A DNA stretch of 64,000 nucleotides from Eilatimonas milleporae. GTDB lineage: Bacteria > Pseudomonadota > Alphaproteobacteria > Sphingomonadales > Kordiimonadaceae. Where the stretch lies: assembly GCF_003688555.1 (NCBI RefSeq), contig NZ_REFR01000011.1, positions 620,001 through 684,000 of the forward strand, read 5' to 3'. Shown here piece after piece: positions 51,952 through 61,515 of the stretch. The notes below the pieces were generated by a model. The model did no database searches, had not been told where the DNA came from, and saw nothing but the letters and a program-made list of their open reading frames with translations. Position numbers and translations under genes: made by a program. Position 1 is the stretch's first letter. Each line of letters starts with the position of its first letter.

Positions 51952-53514
51952 ATGCTGATTCACAAAGTGATCGATTTTCAGGCGCGCAATCTGGGCGATG
52001 CCCCCATGCTGGGCGAGGCCGGCGGCGATTGCCTGACCTATGCCGAAGGGGCGGCGCGCGTGCACCGCATGGCGCATGTCTTTTCCGATCTGGGCGTAGG
52101 CCGGGGCGACCGGGTCGCCATTCTGGCGCAAAACCAGCCGGATGCCGTTCTGGCCGTGGTGGCGCTGGCCCATCTGGGCGCGGTGGCGGCCGTTCTGAAC
52201 TGGCGGCTGGCGCCAGCCGAGATTGCCGAAATTGTCACCGACCTGGAGCCGGCCGCCGTCCTGGCGCCGGATGACGAGCTGTTGCCGCTGCTGGACATGT
52301 GGCGCAAGACGGCGGCCACCGTGGCGCCGGTCATCGACCGCGCGGACTGGACCGCGCGTGTGGATGCCGCCGAGGACACGCCGTTTTCAGGGCCGGATAT
52401 CGGCGAGGATGACACGGTCCTGCAATTATACACCAGCGGCACGACCGGCCTGCCCAAGGGCGTGCGGATGACGCACCGCAACCTTGTCGCCGCATGGCAG
52501 CGGACGCAGGTTGCCGCCTCGTTCCGGACACGGCCCGGCGATACCGAGCTTCTGGTCGCGCCTATTTTCCATATCGGCGGCATCGGCCCGGCCCTGTTCT
52601 GTTTTTTCAACGGCGCGCGCATGCTGACCTGCCGCACCTTTCACCCGGTTGAAACCGCGCGCATCCTGGCCGAGGAACGCATCGCCTATCTGTTCATGGT
52701 GCCGGCAATGATCCATGCCATGGTCGCCATGGTGCCCAATCTGGCCGATTATGATTTCAGTGCCTTGCGGCTGATCGGCTACGGCGCCTCGCCCATCTCG
52801 GACACGGTTTTGAAGCAGGCGATCGAGGTGTTCGGCTGCGGCTTCTGCCAGTATTACGGCATGACGGAGGCCACCGGCGCCATTGTCTGCCTGTCGGTGG
52901 AGGACCATGAGAAAGCCCTGAACGGACGTCCCGACCTGCTGCTGTCGGCCGGGCGGCCGGGACCGGATGTGGAGTTCCGCGTGGTCGGCCCCGATGGCCG
53001 TGACATGCCGGCGGGCGAAACCGGTGAGCTTGTCTTCCGGTCGCCGTCATCCAGTTCCGGTTACTGGCGCCGGCCGGAAGAGACAAAAGCGACCATGGCG
53101 GACGGCTGGGTCCGGTCCGGCGATGCCGGTTATGTGGACGCGGACGGCTATGTCTTTGTCCGCGACCGGGTGAAGGACATGGTGATTTCGGGGGCGGAGA
53201 ATATTTATCCGACCGAGGTGGAGAAAATTCTGATCCGTCACCCGGACATCGGCGATGTGGCGGTGATCGGTGTGCCCGATGAGCGCATGGGCGAAAGCCT
53301 GCTGGCCTGCATTGTGCCACGGGACGGCACAGGCAATGCCGCTGCCCTGAGCGCCGAGGCGGTGACCGAGTTTTGCCGTCCCCATCTGGCGGGTTACAAG
53401 ATCCCGCGCCGGATCGCGCTGATGGACAGCATTCCCCGCAATGCCAGCGGCAAGATCCTCAAGACCGTGCTGCGTGAACCCTACTGGGCGACGCGGGAAC
53501 GGCGGGTGTCCTGA
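51952..53514 (+). CDS. Long/medium-chain-type acyl-CoA synthetase (AMP-forming)
   Basis: The 520-residue adenylate-forming enzyme has LQLYTSGTTGLPKGVRMTH, QYYGMTEATGAIVCL, the hinge GDAGYVDADGYVFVRDRVKDM and NASGKILKTVLR. It is more like fatty-acid and aryl acid ligases than the synthetase at 45231. It is preceded by GGGAGGTCTTTTC and a 17-bp repeat. It probably belongs to the same catabolic locus, activating another intermediate. Confidence 0.92.
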   Translation: MLIHKVIDFQARNLGDAPMLGEAGGDCLTYAEGAARVHRMAHVFSDLGVGRGDRVAILAQNQPDAVLAVVALAHLGAVAAVLNWRLAPAEIAEIVTDLEPAAVLAPDDELLPLLDMWRKTAATVAPVIDRADWTARVDAAEDTPFSGPDIGEDDTVLQLYTSGTTGLPKGVRMTHRNLVAAWQRTQVAASFRTRPGDTELLVAPIFHIGGIGPALFCFFNGARMLTCRTFHPVETARILAEERIAYLFMVPAMIHAMVAMVPNLADYDFSALRLIGYGASPISDTVLKQAIEVFGCGFCQYYGMTEATGAIVCLSVEDHEKALNGRPDLLLSAGRPGPDVEFRVVGPDGRDMPAGETGELVFRSPSSSSGYWRRPEETKATMADGWVRSGDAGYVDADGYVFVRDRVKDMVISGAENIYPTEVEKILIRHPDIGDVAVIGVPDERMGESLLACIVPRDGTGNAAALSAEAVTEFCRPHLAGYKIPRRIALMDSIPRNASGKILKTVLREPYWATRERRVS

Positions 53515-53584
53515 CCGGTGTTCCGGCTATCCTTGCGGCGGCTGTTTTGGCCGCCGCCGGGATGCCGCCCGTGTCCGCCCGGTT

Positions 53585-54691
53585 TCAGTCCGGCGGGTCG
53601 GCGCGGCGGCTGACCATGGCGAGCGGCTCGCCCCGCCGCACCGGCGGGGTGGCCACCACATAATTGACGATGCCGTCAAAGGGCGCGCGGATGGTGGCGA
53701 CCGGTTCGCCGAACAGGTTCTGCAACACCCCGAGCCGGCCGCCCGCCGCCACTGCATAGCCGTCGCGCACAGCGGGGATGAACACCCCGTCCGCCGGGCT
53801 TGTCACCACCCTGTAGCCTGTCAGCCAGACCGGATTTTCAACCGGCGTGGCCGTGCCCGGTATCATGGAAAAATGCCGCAATATGTTCCAGACGCCGCGC
53901 TCCGCCGGGCCGACCCAGTCTTCGACCACGCTGCCGAGCTGGCCGGTTTCCGTGGTGATGGCGGGTTTGCCCATCACCAGCGCCGTCTGGTCGGTATAGC
54001 GGGTGGGGCGGGCGGACATGTCGCGCTGGTCGTCGATGACGATATGGTCCAGCCCGAAGGCCAGCGCCATGTCCCGGATCGCCCTATCCATGGCCTTGTC
54101 GCCCGTCACCGGCATGTAAATGTAAGGCCGCAGCGCCTCGTTGCCGTCACCGGCGTGCAGGTCCAGCACATAGTCGGCGGGCGCAATGACATAGGCGGTG
54201 ATGGCGTGGGCGATGCGGTCGCTCACCGTGCCGTCCGCCCTGCCGGGATAGACGCGGTTCAGGTTTTTGCCGTCGACCGGGCCGCGGTAGACTGTGCGTT
54301 CCATGAAGGACGGCATGTTGGCCACATGCACCATGATCACCGTGCCCGACAACAGGCTCGGGTCCAGAGCGCGACGCACCCGGTGCAGGGCGATGACGGG
54401 CGCGTATTCATAGCCGTGGGTGCCGGCGATCAGGGCCAGAACCGGCCCCGGTTTTGCGCCGTGCGCGATGGTGACCGGCACCTTTGTGCCCGTATCCACG
54501 CCCTCCGCAATGTCGAGAAAACCGCTGACCATCGTGCCCGGCGCCGCCGTCAACGGGCCGGCAGTGAAAGCCGCGCGGGTCGCGGTGTCTTCAGTGGCAA
54601 CAGCCGGGGCGGACGCCGCCAGGCCCCCCGCCAGCATGGCGCCGACCGCCATGCGGATCGCTGTCCGCAGGATCGTCCCTGTTATCGTCAT
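53585..54691 (-). CDS. Succinylglutamate desuccinylase/aspartoacylase-family exported protein
   Basis: The 368-residue protein has a signal peptide (MAVGAMLAGGLAASAPAVA) and the zinc deacylase pattern LALIAGTHGYEYAP, then LDLHAGDGNEALRPYIYM with metal His. AstE/Asp family members remove acyl groups from amino acids. The exported location argues for a different substrate. Start ATG overlaps the MFS stop (ATGA), so it is translated with the transporter gene. Confidence 0.82.
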   Translation of the reverse strand: MTITGTILRTAIRMAVGAMLAGGLAASAPAVATEDTATRAAFTAGPLTAAPGTMVSGFLDIAEGVDTGTKVPVTIAHGAKPGPVLALIAGTHGYEYAPVIALHRVRRALDPSLLSGTVIMVHVANMPSFMERTVYRGPVDGKNLNRVYPGRADGTVSDRIAHAITAYVIAPADYVLDLHAGDGNEALRPYIYMPVTGDKAMDRAIRDMALAFGLDHIVIDDQRDMSARPTRYTDQTALVMGKPAITTETGQLGSVVEDWVGPAERGVWNILRHFSMIPGTATPVENPVWLTGYRVVTSPADGVFIPAVRDGYAVAAGGRLGVLQNLFGEPVATIRAPFDGIVNYVVATPPVRRGEPLAMVSRRADPPD

Positions 54692-56001
54692 GTCGTCTCC
54701 TCCCTTTGATCCGCGTTCGTTTGTCCCGGTGGGCGGCTGAACAGCCAGAACAGCAGGAATACAGCGGTGATCAACGCCAGCCCGGCGGGCGCGCCGAACC
54801 ATCCGGCCAGCGCGCCGACGATCCATGCGCCGAGGGACGGCGCCGCCATCACCTGCATGGACCACAGGCTGGCGATCCGCCCGCGCGCACTGTCGCTGAC
54901 CGTGCGCTGCATGATGATCTGGCCACTGACGCCCGTCGTTGTCATGGTCATGCCCATGCCCGCCGCCAGCAGGGCGGCGACCGGCAGCGACGGCGCGGCG
55001 ACAAAACCCAGTTGCAGCAGGGCGTTCGCCAGCATGCTGCGCCGCATCACATGGGGCAGGGACCATCTGTCGGCCATGTTGGCCATCATCGTCGCACCGA
55101 TGAGCGCGCCGATGCCGATGGAACTGGCCAGCCAGGTCAGGCCGTCCACGCCCGCGTTGAACTGGGTATCCGCCAGCCCGGCCAGCAGGTCGCGCACCGC
55201 GCGGAAGCTGAGCGACGACATGGCCGCCGCCAGGATGACGGGGCCGAGGGTGCCGTCGCGCATGGCAAGATCAAGCCCGGCGCGCATATCCCGCAGGAAG
55301 GATTTGGCGCGGCCCGAGGCCGGGTCCCGGCTGACGCGCGGCAGCAGGAACAGCACGATGAAGAAAATCACGAAGGTTGCCGCCGTGACGGCAAATGCCG
55401 CATCCACGCCCGCGCGGGTGATCAGCACGCCGGCGATGGCCGGGCCGACGAACTGCGCCAGATTGAACAGGGTGGCGCTGAGCGCGATGGCATTGGGCAG
55501 CGCGTCTTTCGAAACCAGGCTCGGCACCAGGGACAGGCGCACCGGCATCCAGAATCCTTCCGATACCGCGAAAACCCCGATCATCACCAGCAGCAGCGGC
55601 AGGGTGAGCCCGCCGCCCGCGATCAGCGCCGTCATCGCCAGCGCGCTGGCGATGTCGAGAAGCCGCACGCAGCGGGCCAGGAACAGCCGGTCGCCCCGGT
55701 CGGCCAGCGTGCCGGCCAGTGGCGAGGTGACGATGAAGACGCCGGCCTGAAGGGCGGCGGCGATGCCGAGCCACGCGAAGGAGCCGGTCATCTCCCACAC
55801 CAGCCACTGGCTGGCCAGCCGCCGGATCCAGTAGCCCAGCGTGGCGAACCAGCTGAAGGCGGCAAACAGCAGATAGGTCGGTTCCGAGCGCAGGCGCATC
55901 AGACCCCGCGCCCCGGGTTTTGATGGCGGCGCCCCGGAACCGGATGTTTCTGCGGTGCCGTGCGGTCGGGTCGCTTTGTCCGCTTTGGGTGAGGACTCCA
56001 T
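54688..56001 (-). CDS. MFS transporter (EntS-like exporter group)
   Basis: The 437-residue protein has about 12 membrane segments in two halves, with the motif A-type loop TSPLAGTLADRGDRLFLAR after the second and AAMSSLSFRAVRDLLAGL starting the second half. The pattern resembles the MFS_3/EntS group of small-molecule exporters. ATG 56001 is preceded by GGGGTC; the N-terminal tail of about 35 residues is polar and low-complexity. It lies 108 bp after a PiT-like gene and overlaps the deacylase downstream. The substrate is not inferable. Confidence 0.85.
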   Translation of the reverse strand: MESSPKADKATRPHGTAETSGSGAPPSKPGARGLMRLRSEPTYLLFAAFSWFATLGYWIRRLASQWLVWEMTGSFAWLGIAAALQAGVFIVTSPLAGTLADRGDRLFLARCVRLLDIASALAMTALIAGGGLTLPLLLVMIGVFAVSEGFWMPVRLSLVPSLVSKDALPNAIALSATLFNLAQFVGPAIAGVLITRAGVDAAFAVTAATFVIFFIVLFLLPRVSRDPASGRAKSFLRDMRAGLDLAMRDGTLGPVILAAAMSSLSFRAVRDLLAGLADTQFNAGVDGLTWLASSIGIGALIGATMMANMADRWSLPHVMRRSMLANALLQLGFVAAPSLPVAALLAAGMGMTMTTTGVSGQIIMQRTVSDSARGRIASLWSMQVMAAPSLGAWIVGALAGWFGAPAGLALITAVFLLFWLFSRPPGQTNADQREETT

Positions 56002-56109
56002 GACCCCGCCTGTGTACGCGCTGCGGTGCCGCCATGGCAAGGGGCCGGGCGGAGATATCCGACCCGATCGTCTTCCGACGGTCTCCTGTTGGCTTTCTAG
56101 CGGTTCTCT

Positions 56110-57153
56110 CTACCCGCCCAGAATGTTGGGTGCGCGGCCCGTGGCGATCCACGGGATGGCGACGGCGATGATGACGCTGACGATCAGGCCGATGAAGGCG
56201 CGCACGATGTCCGTGACCACGTCGAAGGCGGCCTCGCCCCGTTCGCGCAGATGGGTGCGGGCGGAAATCGCCAGTTCCCGGCCCGCCAGCAGGCCGAGGA
56301 AGACCCATGTGGTGCTCATCGGCACATTGCTGATATCCTTGAAGAACATCAGTGTCAGGGCATAGATGAAGTCGATCAGCGTGGCGGCGCGGATGTCGGT
56401 GGTGTTGGCCTTGCTGAGGACGATTTTCTGGATTTCACCGCCGCGCGTGGCGAAGATGATGGCGTGCAGCGCCAGCATGACAACGGTGGCGAACAGCAGC
56501 AGTTCGGGCGTGAAGCTGACGCTGAGGGTGCCGTCCGGGTTCGGGACCGTCTGGCGCGGCAGGAAAATGAAGATATTCGCCAGATCCTGTATCAGCCACT
56601 GGGACCACAGAAACGCCGTGGACAGCCATTGCAGCGCCACCCAGTGATTGCCGATATGCTGGCTGCGCGTTTTGGCGATCCAGGATTCGAACATATGGGC
56701 CACGGTGAAATAGACCAGCGCGCCGACGAAAAACGCCACCACATAACCCATGCCCGATTTCAGCAGCATTTTCGGCAGCACATCCTCGGTGGCGGTGCCG
56801 CCGGTCAGTGCGAAAATGGTCAACACCAGAAAGGTGGTGGACACCGGAATACCGAAGCGGGTCAGGATCATCAGGAACAGCGGCGGCACCGCATGCCACC
56901 ACTGGATGCCGTTTTCCGGATAGGGCAGCGAATTCAGGCGGCCATAGGCAATATCCCCCTCGCCCGCGACATAGCCATAGACCATGACGGCGACGATGAT
57001 GCTGCACGCATAGAGCCACAGGACCCACCACGGCCTGAGCGAATTGGAACTGAGAAAGGTCCCCAGCGTCTGGATCGCGTCATTGGCCACGATCGAATAG
57101 GCCGCCAGAAGGAATCCGATAAACGCAAAAATCTGTATTCCCAGAATATCCAT
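56110..57153 (-). CDS. Inorganic phosphate transporter (PiT)-like membrane protein
   Basis: The 347-residue protein has about ten membrane segments. AAYSIVANDAIQTLGTFLSS resembles the PiT signature (GANDxANxxGT) and GIPVSTTFLVLTIFALTGGT the second repeat. It is shorter than classic PiT proteins and more diverged, so its ligand may be phosphate, sulfate or another anion. It heads the minus-strand transporter operon and is divergent from the TrmB-like gene. Its C-terminal region contains NVPMSTTWVFLGLLAGRELA, which fits the second signature. Confidence 0.78.
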   Translation of the reverse strand: MDILGIQIFAFIGFLLAAYSIVANDAIQTLGTFLSSNSLRPWWVLWLYACSIIVAVMVYGYVAGEGDIAYGRLNSLPYPENGIQWWHAVPPLFLMILTRFGIPVSTTFLVLTIFALTGGTATEDVLPKMLLKSGMGYVVAFFVGALVYFTVAHMFESWIAKTRSQHIGNHWVALQWLSTAFLWSQWLIQDLANIFIFLPRQTVPNPDGTLSVSFTPELLLFATVVMLALHAIIFATRGGEIQKIVLSKANTTDIRAATLIDFIYALTLMFFKDISNVPMSTTWVFLGLLAGRELAISARTHLRERGEAAFDVVTDIVRAFIGLIVSVIIAVAIPWIATGRAPNILGG

Positions 57154-57375
57154 ACCGAACTTTCAGATACCCGTGCCCGTGCCGTTCAGGCCGCTGTCTT
57201 GCAGGTTGCGTGCAAAACCACAACAAAAAATTGAAAAACGCCGTGATATGAAGATGTTAGCCCCAAGCCCCAATAAACTCATAGCCTTATGGGGGCAATT
57301 TTTTTCAGTTTTACTTCACTGCGATATTTTTATTATGCGGACCGCCGCCACATTCACCGTCACCAGACTTCAATC

Positions 57376-58107
57376 ATGGGGAAAAGACAGGCTGTGCAAC
57401 GCCGGTCCCGTCATATCGTCAGCAATCAGGCCGGGCCGCACGAACGGCTGGCGGAAACCGTGCGCACCCATCTGACCCACCCGTTTCAAAAACCGGTGCA
57501 GCCGCATACACGCGCGGCGTTCGAGCATTTGCAGGCATGCCTGACAGCAGCCGGTGCGGCGCCGGATGTGGACAGGGCGCTTATTCTTGATGCCTGCTGC
57601 GGGGTCGGGGACAGCAGCCGTCATCTGGCCGTCCGGCATCCGGACTGCCGGGTGATCGGGGTCGACCGTTCCGCCCACCGGCTGGCCCGGCACCGGGATG
57701 GGCGGCTGCCGGACAACCTGATCCTTCTGCGGGCCGACCTCGTCGACCTGTACCGTCTGATGCGGGGGGCGGGCTGGCGGCTGGCGCGGCATTGCCTGTT
57801 CTATCCCAATCCCTACCCCAAGGCCGCGCACCTGGGCCGCCGCTGGCACGGGAGCCCGGTTTTTCCCGACATGCTGGCCCTGGGCGGCATGCTGGAGGTC
57901 CGCAGCAACTGGCGTGTTTATGTGGACGAGTTCGCCGGGGCGCTGCGGCTGTGCGGGATCGAGGCCACCGTTGAACCATGGACGGCGGACAGTCCCGTCA
58001 CCGCCTTTGAACGCAAATACCGCGACAGCGGCCATGGCCTGTGGCGTCTCTGCGCGGATGTAAACGGTTTTGCAGGGGCGGCTGTACCGCCGCCCCTGAA
58101 TTTTTAG
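57376..58107 (+). CDS. TrmB-like SAM-dependent methyltransferase
   Basis: The 243-residue protein has the SAM loop LDACCGVGDSSRHLA, VIGVDRSAHRLARH, and FYPNPYPKAAHLGRRWHG, which matches the FPDPWPK region of tRNA (guanine-46-N7) methyltransferase TrmB. The SAM loop CCGVGDS is not the EIGFGNGE seen in TrmB, so this is a diverged member and may have another RNA or small-molecule target. ATG 57376 follows the family start. Convergent with the MerT-like gene. Confidence 0.75.
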   Translation: MGKRQAVQRRSRHIVSNQAGPHERLAETVRTHLTHPFQKPVQPHTRAAFEHLQACLTAAGAAPDVDRALILDACCGVGDSSRHLAVRHPDCRVIGVDRSAHRLARHRDGRLPDNLILLRADLVDLYRLMRGAGWRLARHCLFYPNPYPKAAHLGRRWHGSPVFPDMLALGGMLEVRSNWRVYVDEFAGALRLCGIEATVEPWTADSPVTAFERKYRDSGHGLWRLCADVNGFAGAAVPPPLNF

Positions 58108-58126
58108 CGTTCAGCATGGTTGACGC

Positions 58127-58522
58127 TCAGCCGTAAAAAATGTCCGCCGCCAGAAAGGCGAAGAAAAACCCGACGGCATAAACCGCCGCCGCCACGCCAA
58201 GCAGGACGCGGGAGAGACGGCGCAGTCGCATGCAGGCCCGTGCCGCCGCCGGGTCCAGGGGGCAGGGGGCGTTGCGGGTCCGCCACTGCATCGCGCCCGC
58301 GGCCACCAGCATGATACCCGAGACGGCAAAGACACCTTCCTTATGGTCCGACAGCCAGACAAGCTGCGGCACGGCGGAGACCAGCCCCGCCGTTACCGCG
58401 CCAAGGCCGAGCGTGACCAGCAGCGCCGGCAGCGCGCAGCACACCAGCGTGCCGGTGCTGGCGAACAAGGCCAGGATCGCGGGCCATGTCGGCGCGGCGG
58501 TTTCCCTGGTGGATGGGGGCAT
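58127..58522 (-). CDS. MerT-like small membrane metal transporter
   Basis: The 131-residue protein has four hydrophobic segments; the first contains FASTGTLVCCALPALLVTLG, whose vicinal CC resembles MerT's CC pair. Later there is CPLDPAAARACM with two more cysteines. It lies just after the HMA-domain gene (3 bp apart), as merT does next to merP, but there is no MerR or MerA here, so the metal may be copper or mercury. It is the last gene of the operon. Confidence 0.65.
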   Translation of the reverse strand: MPPSTRETAAPTWPAILALFASTGTLVCCALPALLVTLGLGAVTAGLVSAVPQLVWLSDHKEGVFAVSGIMLVAAGAMQWRTRNAPCPLDPAAARACMRLRRLSRVLLGVAAAVYAVGFFFAFLAADIFYG

Positions 58523-58524
58523 GG

Positions 58525-58935
58525 TCAGGGCCGGTCCATTTTGCTGGTGTCGCCGCGGCGGACGGCGAGAACGTTATAGCCGCTGTCGACGATCAGCTTT
58601 TTCAGGGTGGCGTCGTCGATCTGTCCGCCAGGTTTCATCGCCAGTGTGATCGTCTTGGCCTCAAGGTCCACGGCCACGCCCGCCACCTCATCCCGGCGGG
58701 AAAAGACCTTTTCCACCGCGCGGGCGCAGAAATCGCACACCAGCCCGTTCACATCGACGATGACGGTGTCGCCGCCCGTGTCCTGTAGCGGCTTGGCCGG
58801 TGTGGTGGTCCCGGTCTCGGTGTCGTGGGCATGGGAATGGGCCTTATCGTGCTGGTGTTGCGCCTGTGCAGGCGTGATCGCCATAAGGGTCGCACCGAGT
58901 GCGACGGCAAGCGGCAGGATACGGGATATCAACAT
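58525..58935 (-). CDS. Periplasmic heavy-metal-associated (HMA) domain protein, MerP/CopZ-like
   Basis: The 136-residue protein has a signal peptide, a His-rich stretch (HQHDKAHSHAHD) and an HMA domain with VNGLVCDFCARAVEKVF, in which the CxxC binds a soft metal; the domain ends in LKKLIVDSGYNVLAV. It is probably a periplasmic metal carrier for the MerT-like protein downstream. Start ATG 58935. Confidence 0.82.
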   Translation of the reverse strand: MLISRILPLAVALGATLMAITPAQAQHQHDKAHSHAHDTETGTTTPAKPLQDTGGDTVIVDVNGLVCDFCARAVEKVFSRRDEVAGVAVDLEAKTITLAMKPGGQIDDATLKKLIVDSGYNVLAVRRGDTSKMDRP

Positions 58936-58955
58936 GATGCGGTTTCCTTCTTTGT

Positions 58956-59624
58956 CTAAAATCGGTAGGTCCAGTTGACGAGCGCCTCGCCGCTGTCGGA
59001 TATGCCGGCCTCGAACAGGAAGACGGATTTGAACAGGCGGATCAGCGGTGTGACGGCGATTTCGTCCTCATTGCCGGGGCGGTGGTCGATCTGGACCATC
59101 AGCCAGGTGTGCAGGCTGCCATATGGGGCGATGTAAGGGGCGAAACCCAGCCGCGCCGATTGCATGAAGCGGTCGGGCACGCCGCCCGCCACGGTCATGC
59201 GCCCGGCATAGGATGTGAACAGGCGCCGGCTTTCCCAGTCGGCGGCAATGGCGGCAAACCCGCCAAGACCGCTTTGCGTTCCGGGATGCCGGTCTTCGTC
59301 CGGATGGGCAAGGCCGAGCGCCCCGCTCAGATACAGGTTTGCCTGGGTCTCGCGGGTATTCCACCGCTGCAACAGCCGTGTCGTCTGCATGCCGGTAAAC
59401 CACCAGCCGTCGTCGCGGTTGCGTTCCACCAGCGCGCCGATGCTTTGCCGCGCGGTGGGGGAATAATGGACGAGCAGCCGGTTCATCACCGGGTCGGTTT
59501 CCTGGATGGCGGTCCACCCTCCGGGGTAGGAGACGGGCCTTGCCACGGCCGCGCCGCCGCCGGGCCATGCCAGGCCAGATAGCAGGCCAGATAGCAGGCC
59601 AAGGGCCAGTATCAAGATTTTCAT
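58956..59624 (-). CDS. Exported protein of unknown function (outer-membrane-like)
   Basis: The 222-residue protein has a signal peptide made of repeated LLSGL units. The mature part is rich in Tyr/Trp and alternating residues ending in NWTYRF, suggesting a small beta-barrel, with no recognised domain. Its place between the Cys-rich protein and the HMA protein suggests a role in metal handling. No family assigned. Confidence 0.6.
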   Translation of the reverse strand: MKILILALGLLSGLLSGLAWPGGGAAVARPVSYPGGWTAIQETDPVMNRLLVHYSPTARQSIGALVERNRDDGWWFTGMQTTRLLQRWNTRETQANLYLSGALGLAHPDEDRHPGTQSGLGGFAAIAADWESRRLFTSYAGRMTVAGGVPDRFMQSARLGFAPYIAPYGSLHTWLMVQIDHRPGNEDEIAVTPLIRLFKSVFLFEAGISDSGEALVNWTYRF

Positions 59625-59720
59625 ATGTGTGTCGGTGTCCTTTGATGTCTGAAAACGACATGCATCCCGTGGCCATGGCTGCCGTGCAGGCGACCATGCG
59701 GGAGGCGGCGGGGTCAGACG

Positions 59721-60095
59721 TTAAAGGCGGGGAGGCGGCAGTGTCAGATCGTGGGCAAGGGTGTGCAGCCGGTTGTCGGCGCGCCGGTCTATCAGGTCTG
59801 GTTCCAGCGTTTCGGCAGTGACGGTCACGGCGGCAAGGGCCGGGTGCGCGGTGGCGCAGGTGCCGCAGGTACAGCCGTCATCGCAGCAGGGAGGATTGTC
59901 GCTGCCGGTCTCCTGGGCGGATGCGGTGTCGTGACAGTCCATGGTGTCGGTCGCCCCCGCGGTTTTCTGCGTGGCGGAGCCGGTCTTGGCGGCGGTCTCC
60001 GCGTGCAGGCCCATGGCGCACGGTTCACCGCCAAGCGCCACGGCATAGCCCGAGGCGAGAAACACGCACATCATCAAAATCCGCAGGAGTGTCAT
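59721..60095 (-). CDS. Cys/His-rich exported metal-binding-like protein
   Basis: The 124-residue protein starts MTLLRILMMCVFLASGYAVA (signal or anchor), then has MDCHD and a dense cysteine cluster CCDDGCTCGTC likely to bind metal. No domain was recognised. It is the first gene of the operon with the OM-like, HMA and MerT-like genes. ATG 60095 is chosen to begin the signal segment; an earlier in-frame Met (60131) exists. Confidence 0.6.
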   Translation of the reverse strand: MTLLRILMMCVFLASGYAVALGGEPCAMGLHAETAAKTGSATQKTAGATDTMDCHDTASAQETGSDNPPCCDDGCTCGTCATAHPALAAVTVTAETLEPDLIDRRADNRLHTLAHDLTLPPPRL

Positions 60096-60170
60096 GGTTC
60101 GGACCTTATCGGATCCACCGGTGACGGGCAAGACAAGGGGGCGTCACAATCGGGTGAGGGGACCGGTGTT

Positions 60171-61262
60171 TCAGGCGGCGGGCTCTTGCGGCGGCGCCAG
60201 CTTCTCGGTTACCGGCTCCGCCTGTGGCCGGCCATAGTAAAACCCCTGTAGGTAATCGACGCGGATGTCGCGCAGGACGGCTTCTTCCCGCTCTGTCTCG
60301 ATGCCCTCGGCGATGACCTGAATGTCCAGATCGTGGCACATGTCGACGATGCGCCGGGTGATGACGGCTTTGGTTTCCTTTTTGTCGATATCGGTGATGA
60401 GGGCGCGGTCGATCTTGACATAATTGGGGCGCAGGTCCGGCAGCATGGACAGGGCCGAATAGCCGCCACCCAGATCGTCCAGCGCCACCTTGAAGCCGTT
60501 GCGCCGGTAGTAGGATAATACCCCGGTCAGATGGTCCATATCGGCCACCTTTTCCGTCTCGATCACCTCGAAAACGATTTGCGACCGGTCGACACCCAGC
60601 GTGTCGATCAGGTTCAGCGTCGTTCTCAGGCAATTGCGCGGGTCGTAAATCGATGTCGGGGTGAAATTGATGAACAGTTTGCCGCGCAGCCTGTATTTGG
60701 CGGCTGCCTCCACGGCGCATGTTCGCGCCAGGCGGTCAAGCTGGAACAGCACGCCCGCCTGTGTCGCCCGGTCGAACAGCAGTCCGGGGGCGACCATATC
60801 GCCGTCCGCGTCCCAGGCGCGCAGCAAGGCCTCATGTCCGAAGGGGCGCCCGGTATCGTCGGCAAAGACAATGGGCTGGAAATGGCTGATCAGGCGATTT
60901 TCACGTAAAATATCCATCAGCCATGCGCTGTCGCTGAAGGCCACCAGTTCGCTTAAAGGGCGGATATGCCCGAAATCGCCAAGACCGGGTTCGCGGTCGC
61001 TGTCCATGAAGAGGGCCCTGGTGTCCTTCACTTCCTCTTCCGTCAAAACACCGGTCAGCTTCAGCAGCAGCGTTTCCAGCATGCCGGTGTCCACCGCGAT
61101 GGCGGCCACATCGGCTGCGGCATTTGGTGCTTTTTTAATCTTTGCGCGCTGCTTCAGGGCCCGGATCTTGCCCAACGTGTGGGCTGTCGGCGGCCACAGA
61201 TACAGATTTCCCTTCCGGGCAAGCGGAGACGGTATGCTGTCGCATGTGTTGCATGGTGCCAT
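60171..61262 (-). CDS. EAL-domain protein (c-di-GMP phosphodiesterase family)
   Basis: The 363-residue protein has an N-terminal segment with cysteines (MAPCNTCDSIP), a helical region, then the EAL domain: HEALLRAW (E144-A145-L146), NFTPTSI, EVIETE, DDLGGGYSAL, VKIDRALI, AEGIETE and YLQGFYYGRP. The catalytic set is mostly intact but NFTP differs from NxxP in the usual form, and DDxGxGY reads DDLGGGY. It probably hydrolyses cyclic di-GMP. Start ATG 61262; the gap to the divergent neighbour (61263-61515) has no gene. Confidence 0.9.
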   Translation of the reverse strand: MAPCNTCDSIPSPLARKGNLYLWPPTAHTLGKIRALKQRAKIKKAPNAAADVAAIAVDTGMLETLLLKLTGVLTEEEVKDTRALFMDSDREPGLGDFGHIRPLSELVAFSDSAWLMDILRENRLISHFQPIVFADDTGRPFGHEALLRAWDADGDMVAPGLLFDRATQAGVLFQLDRLARTCAVEAAAKYRLRGKLFINFTPTSIYDPRNCLRTTLNLIDTLGVDRSQIVFEVIETEKVADMDHLTGVLSYYRRNGFKVALDDLGGGYSALSMLPDLRPNYVKIDRALITDIDKKETKAVITRRIVDMCHDLDIQVIAEGIETEREEAVLRDIRVDYLQGFYYGRPQAEPVTEKLAPPQEPAA

Positions 61263-61515
61263 GATGCTGATCTCGAAACCCGATTGTTACCCTCAAGCCG
61301 TGCAGAACCAAGCATCTAGTCGCCTTAGTGCAGCAAAATCGAGCCTTTATGTCGCCCTATCGTCATGGTTGCCGCAAAATAGAAAATACCATTAAAGCGC
61401 AATTTTACGCGTATTGAGGGCAATTTGTCGCCGATTTGTGATCCATATGCCACCTTTGCTCTTTCCGATGCCGGTGTTATGACAGGCGGGCTGCTTTATT
61501 TTCAGGGAGGATAAA

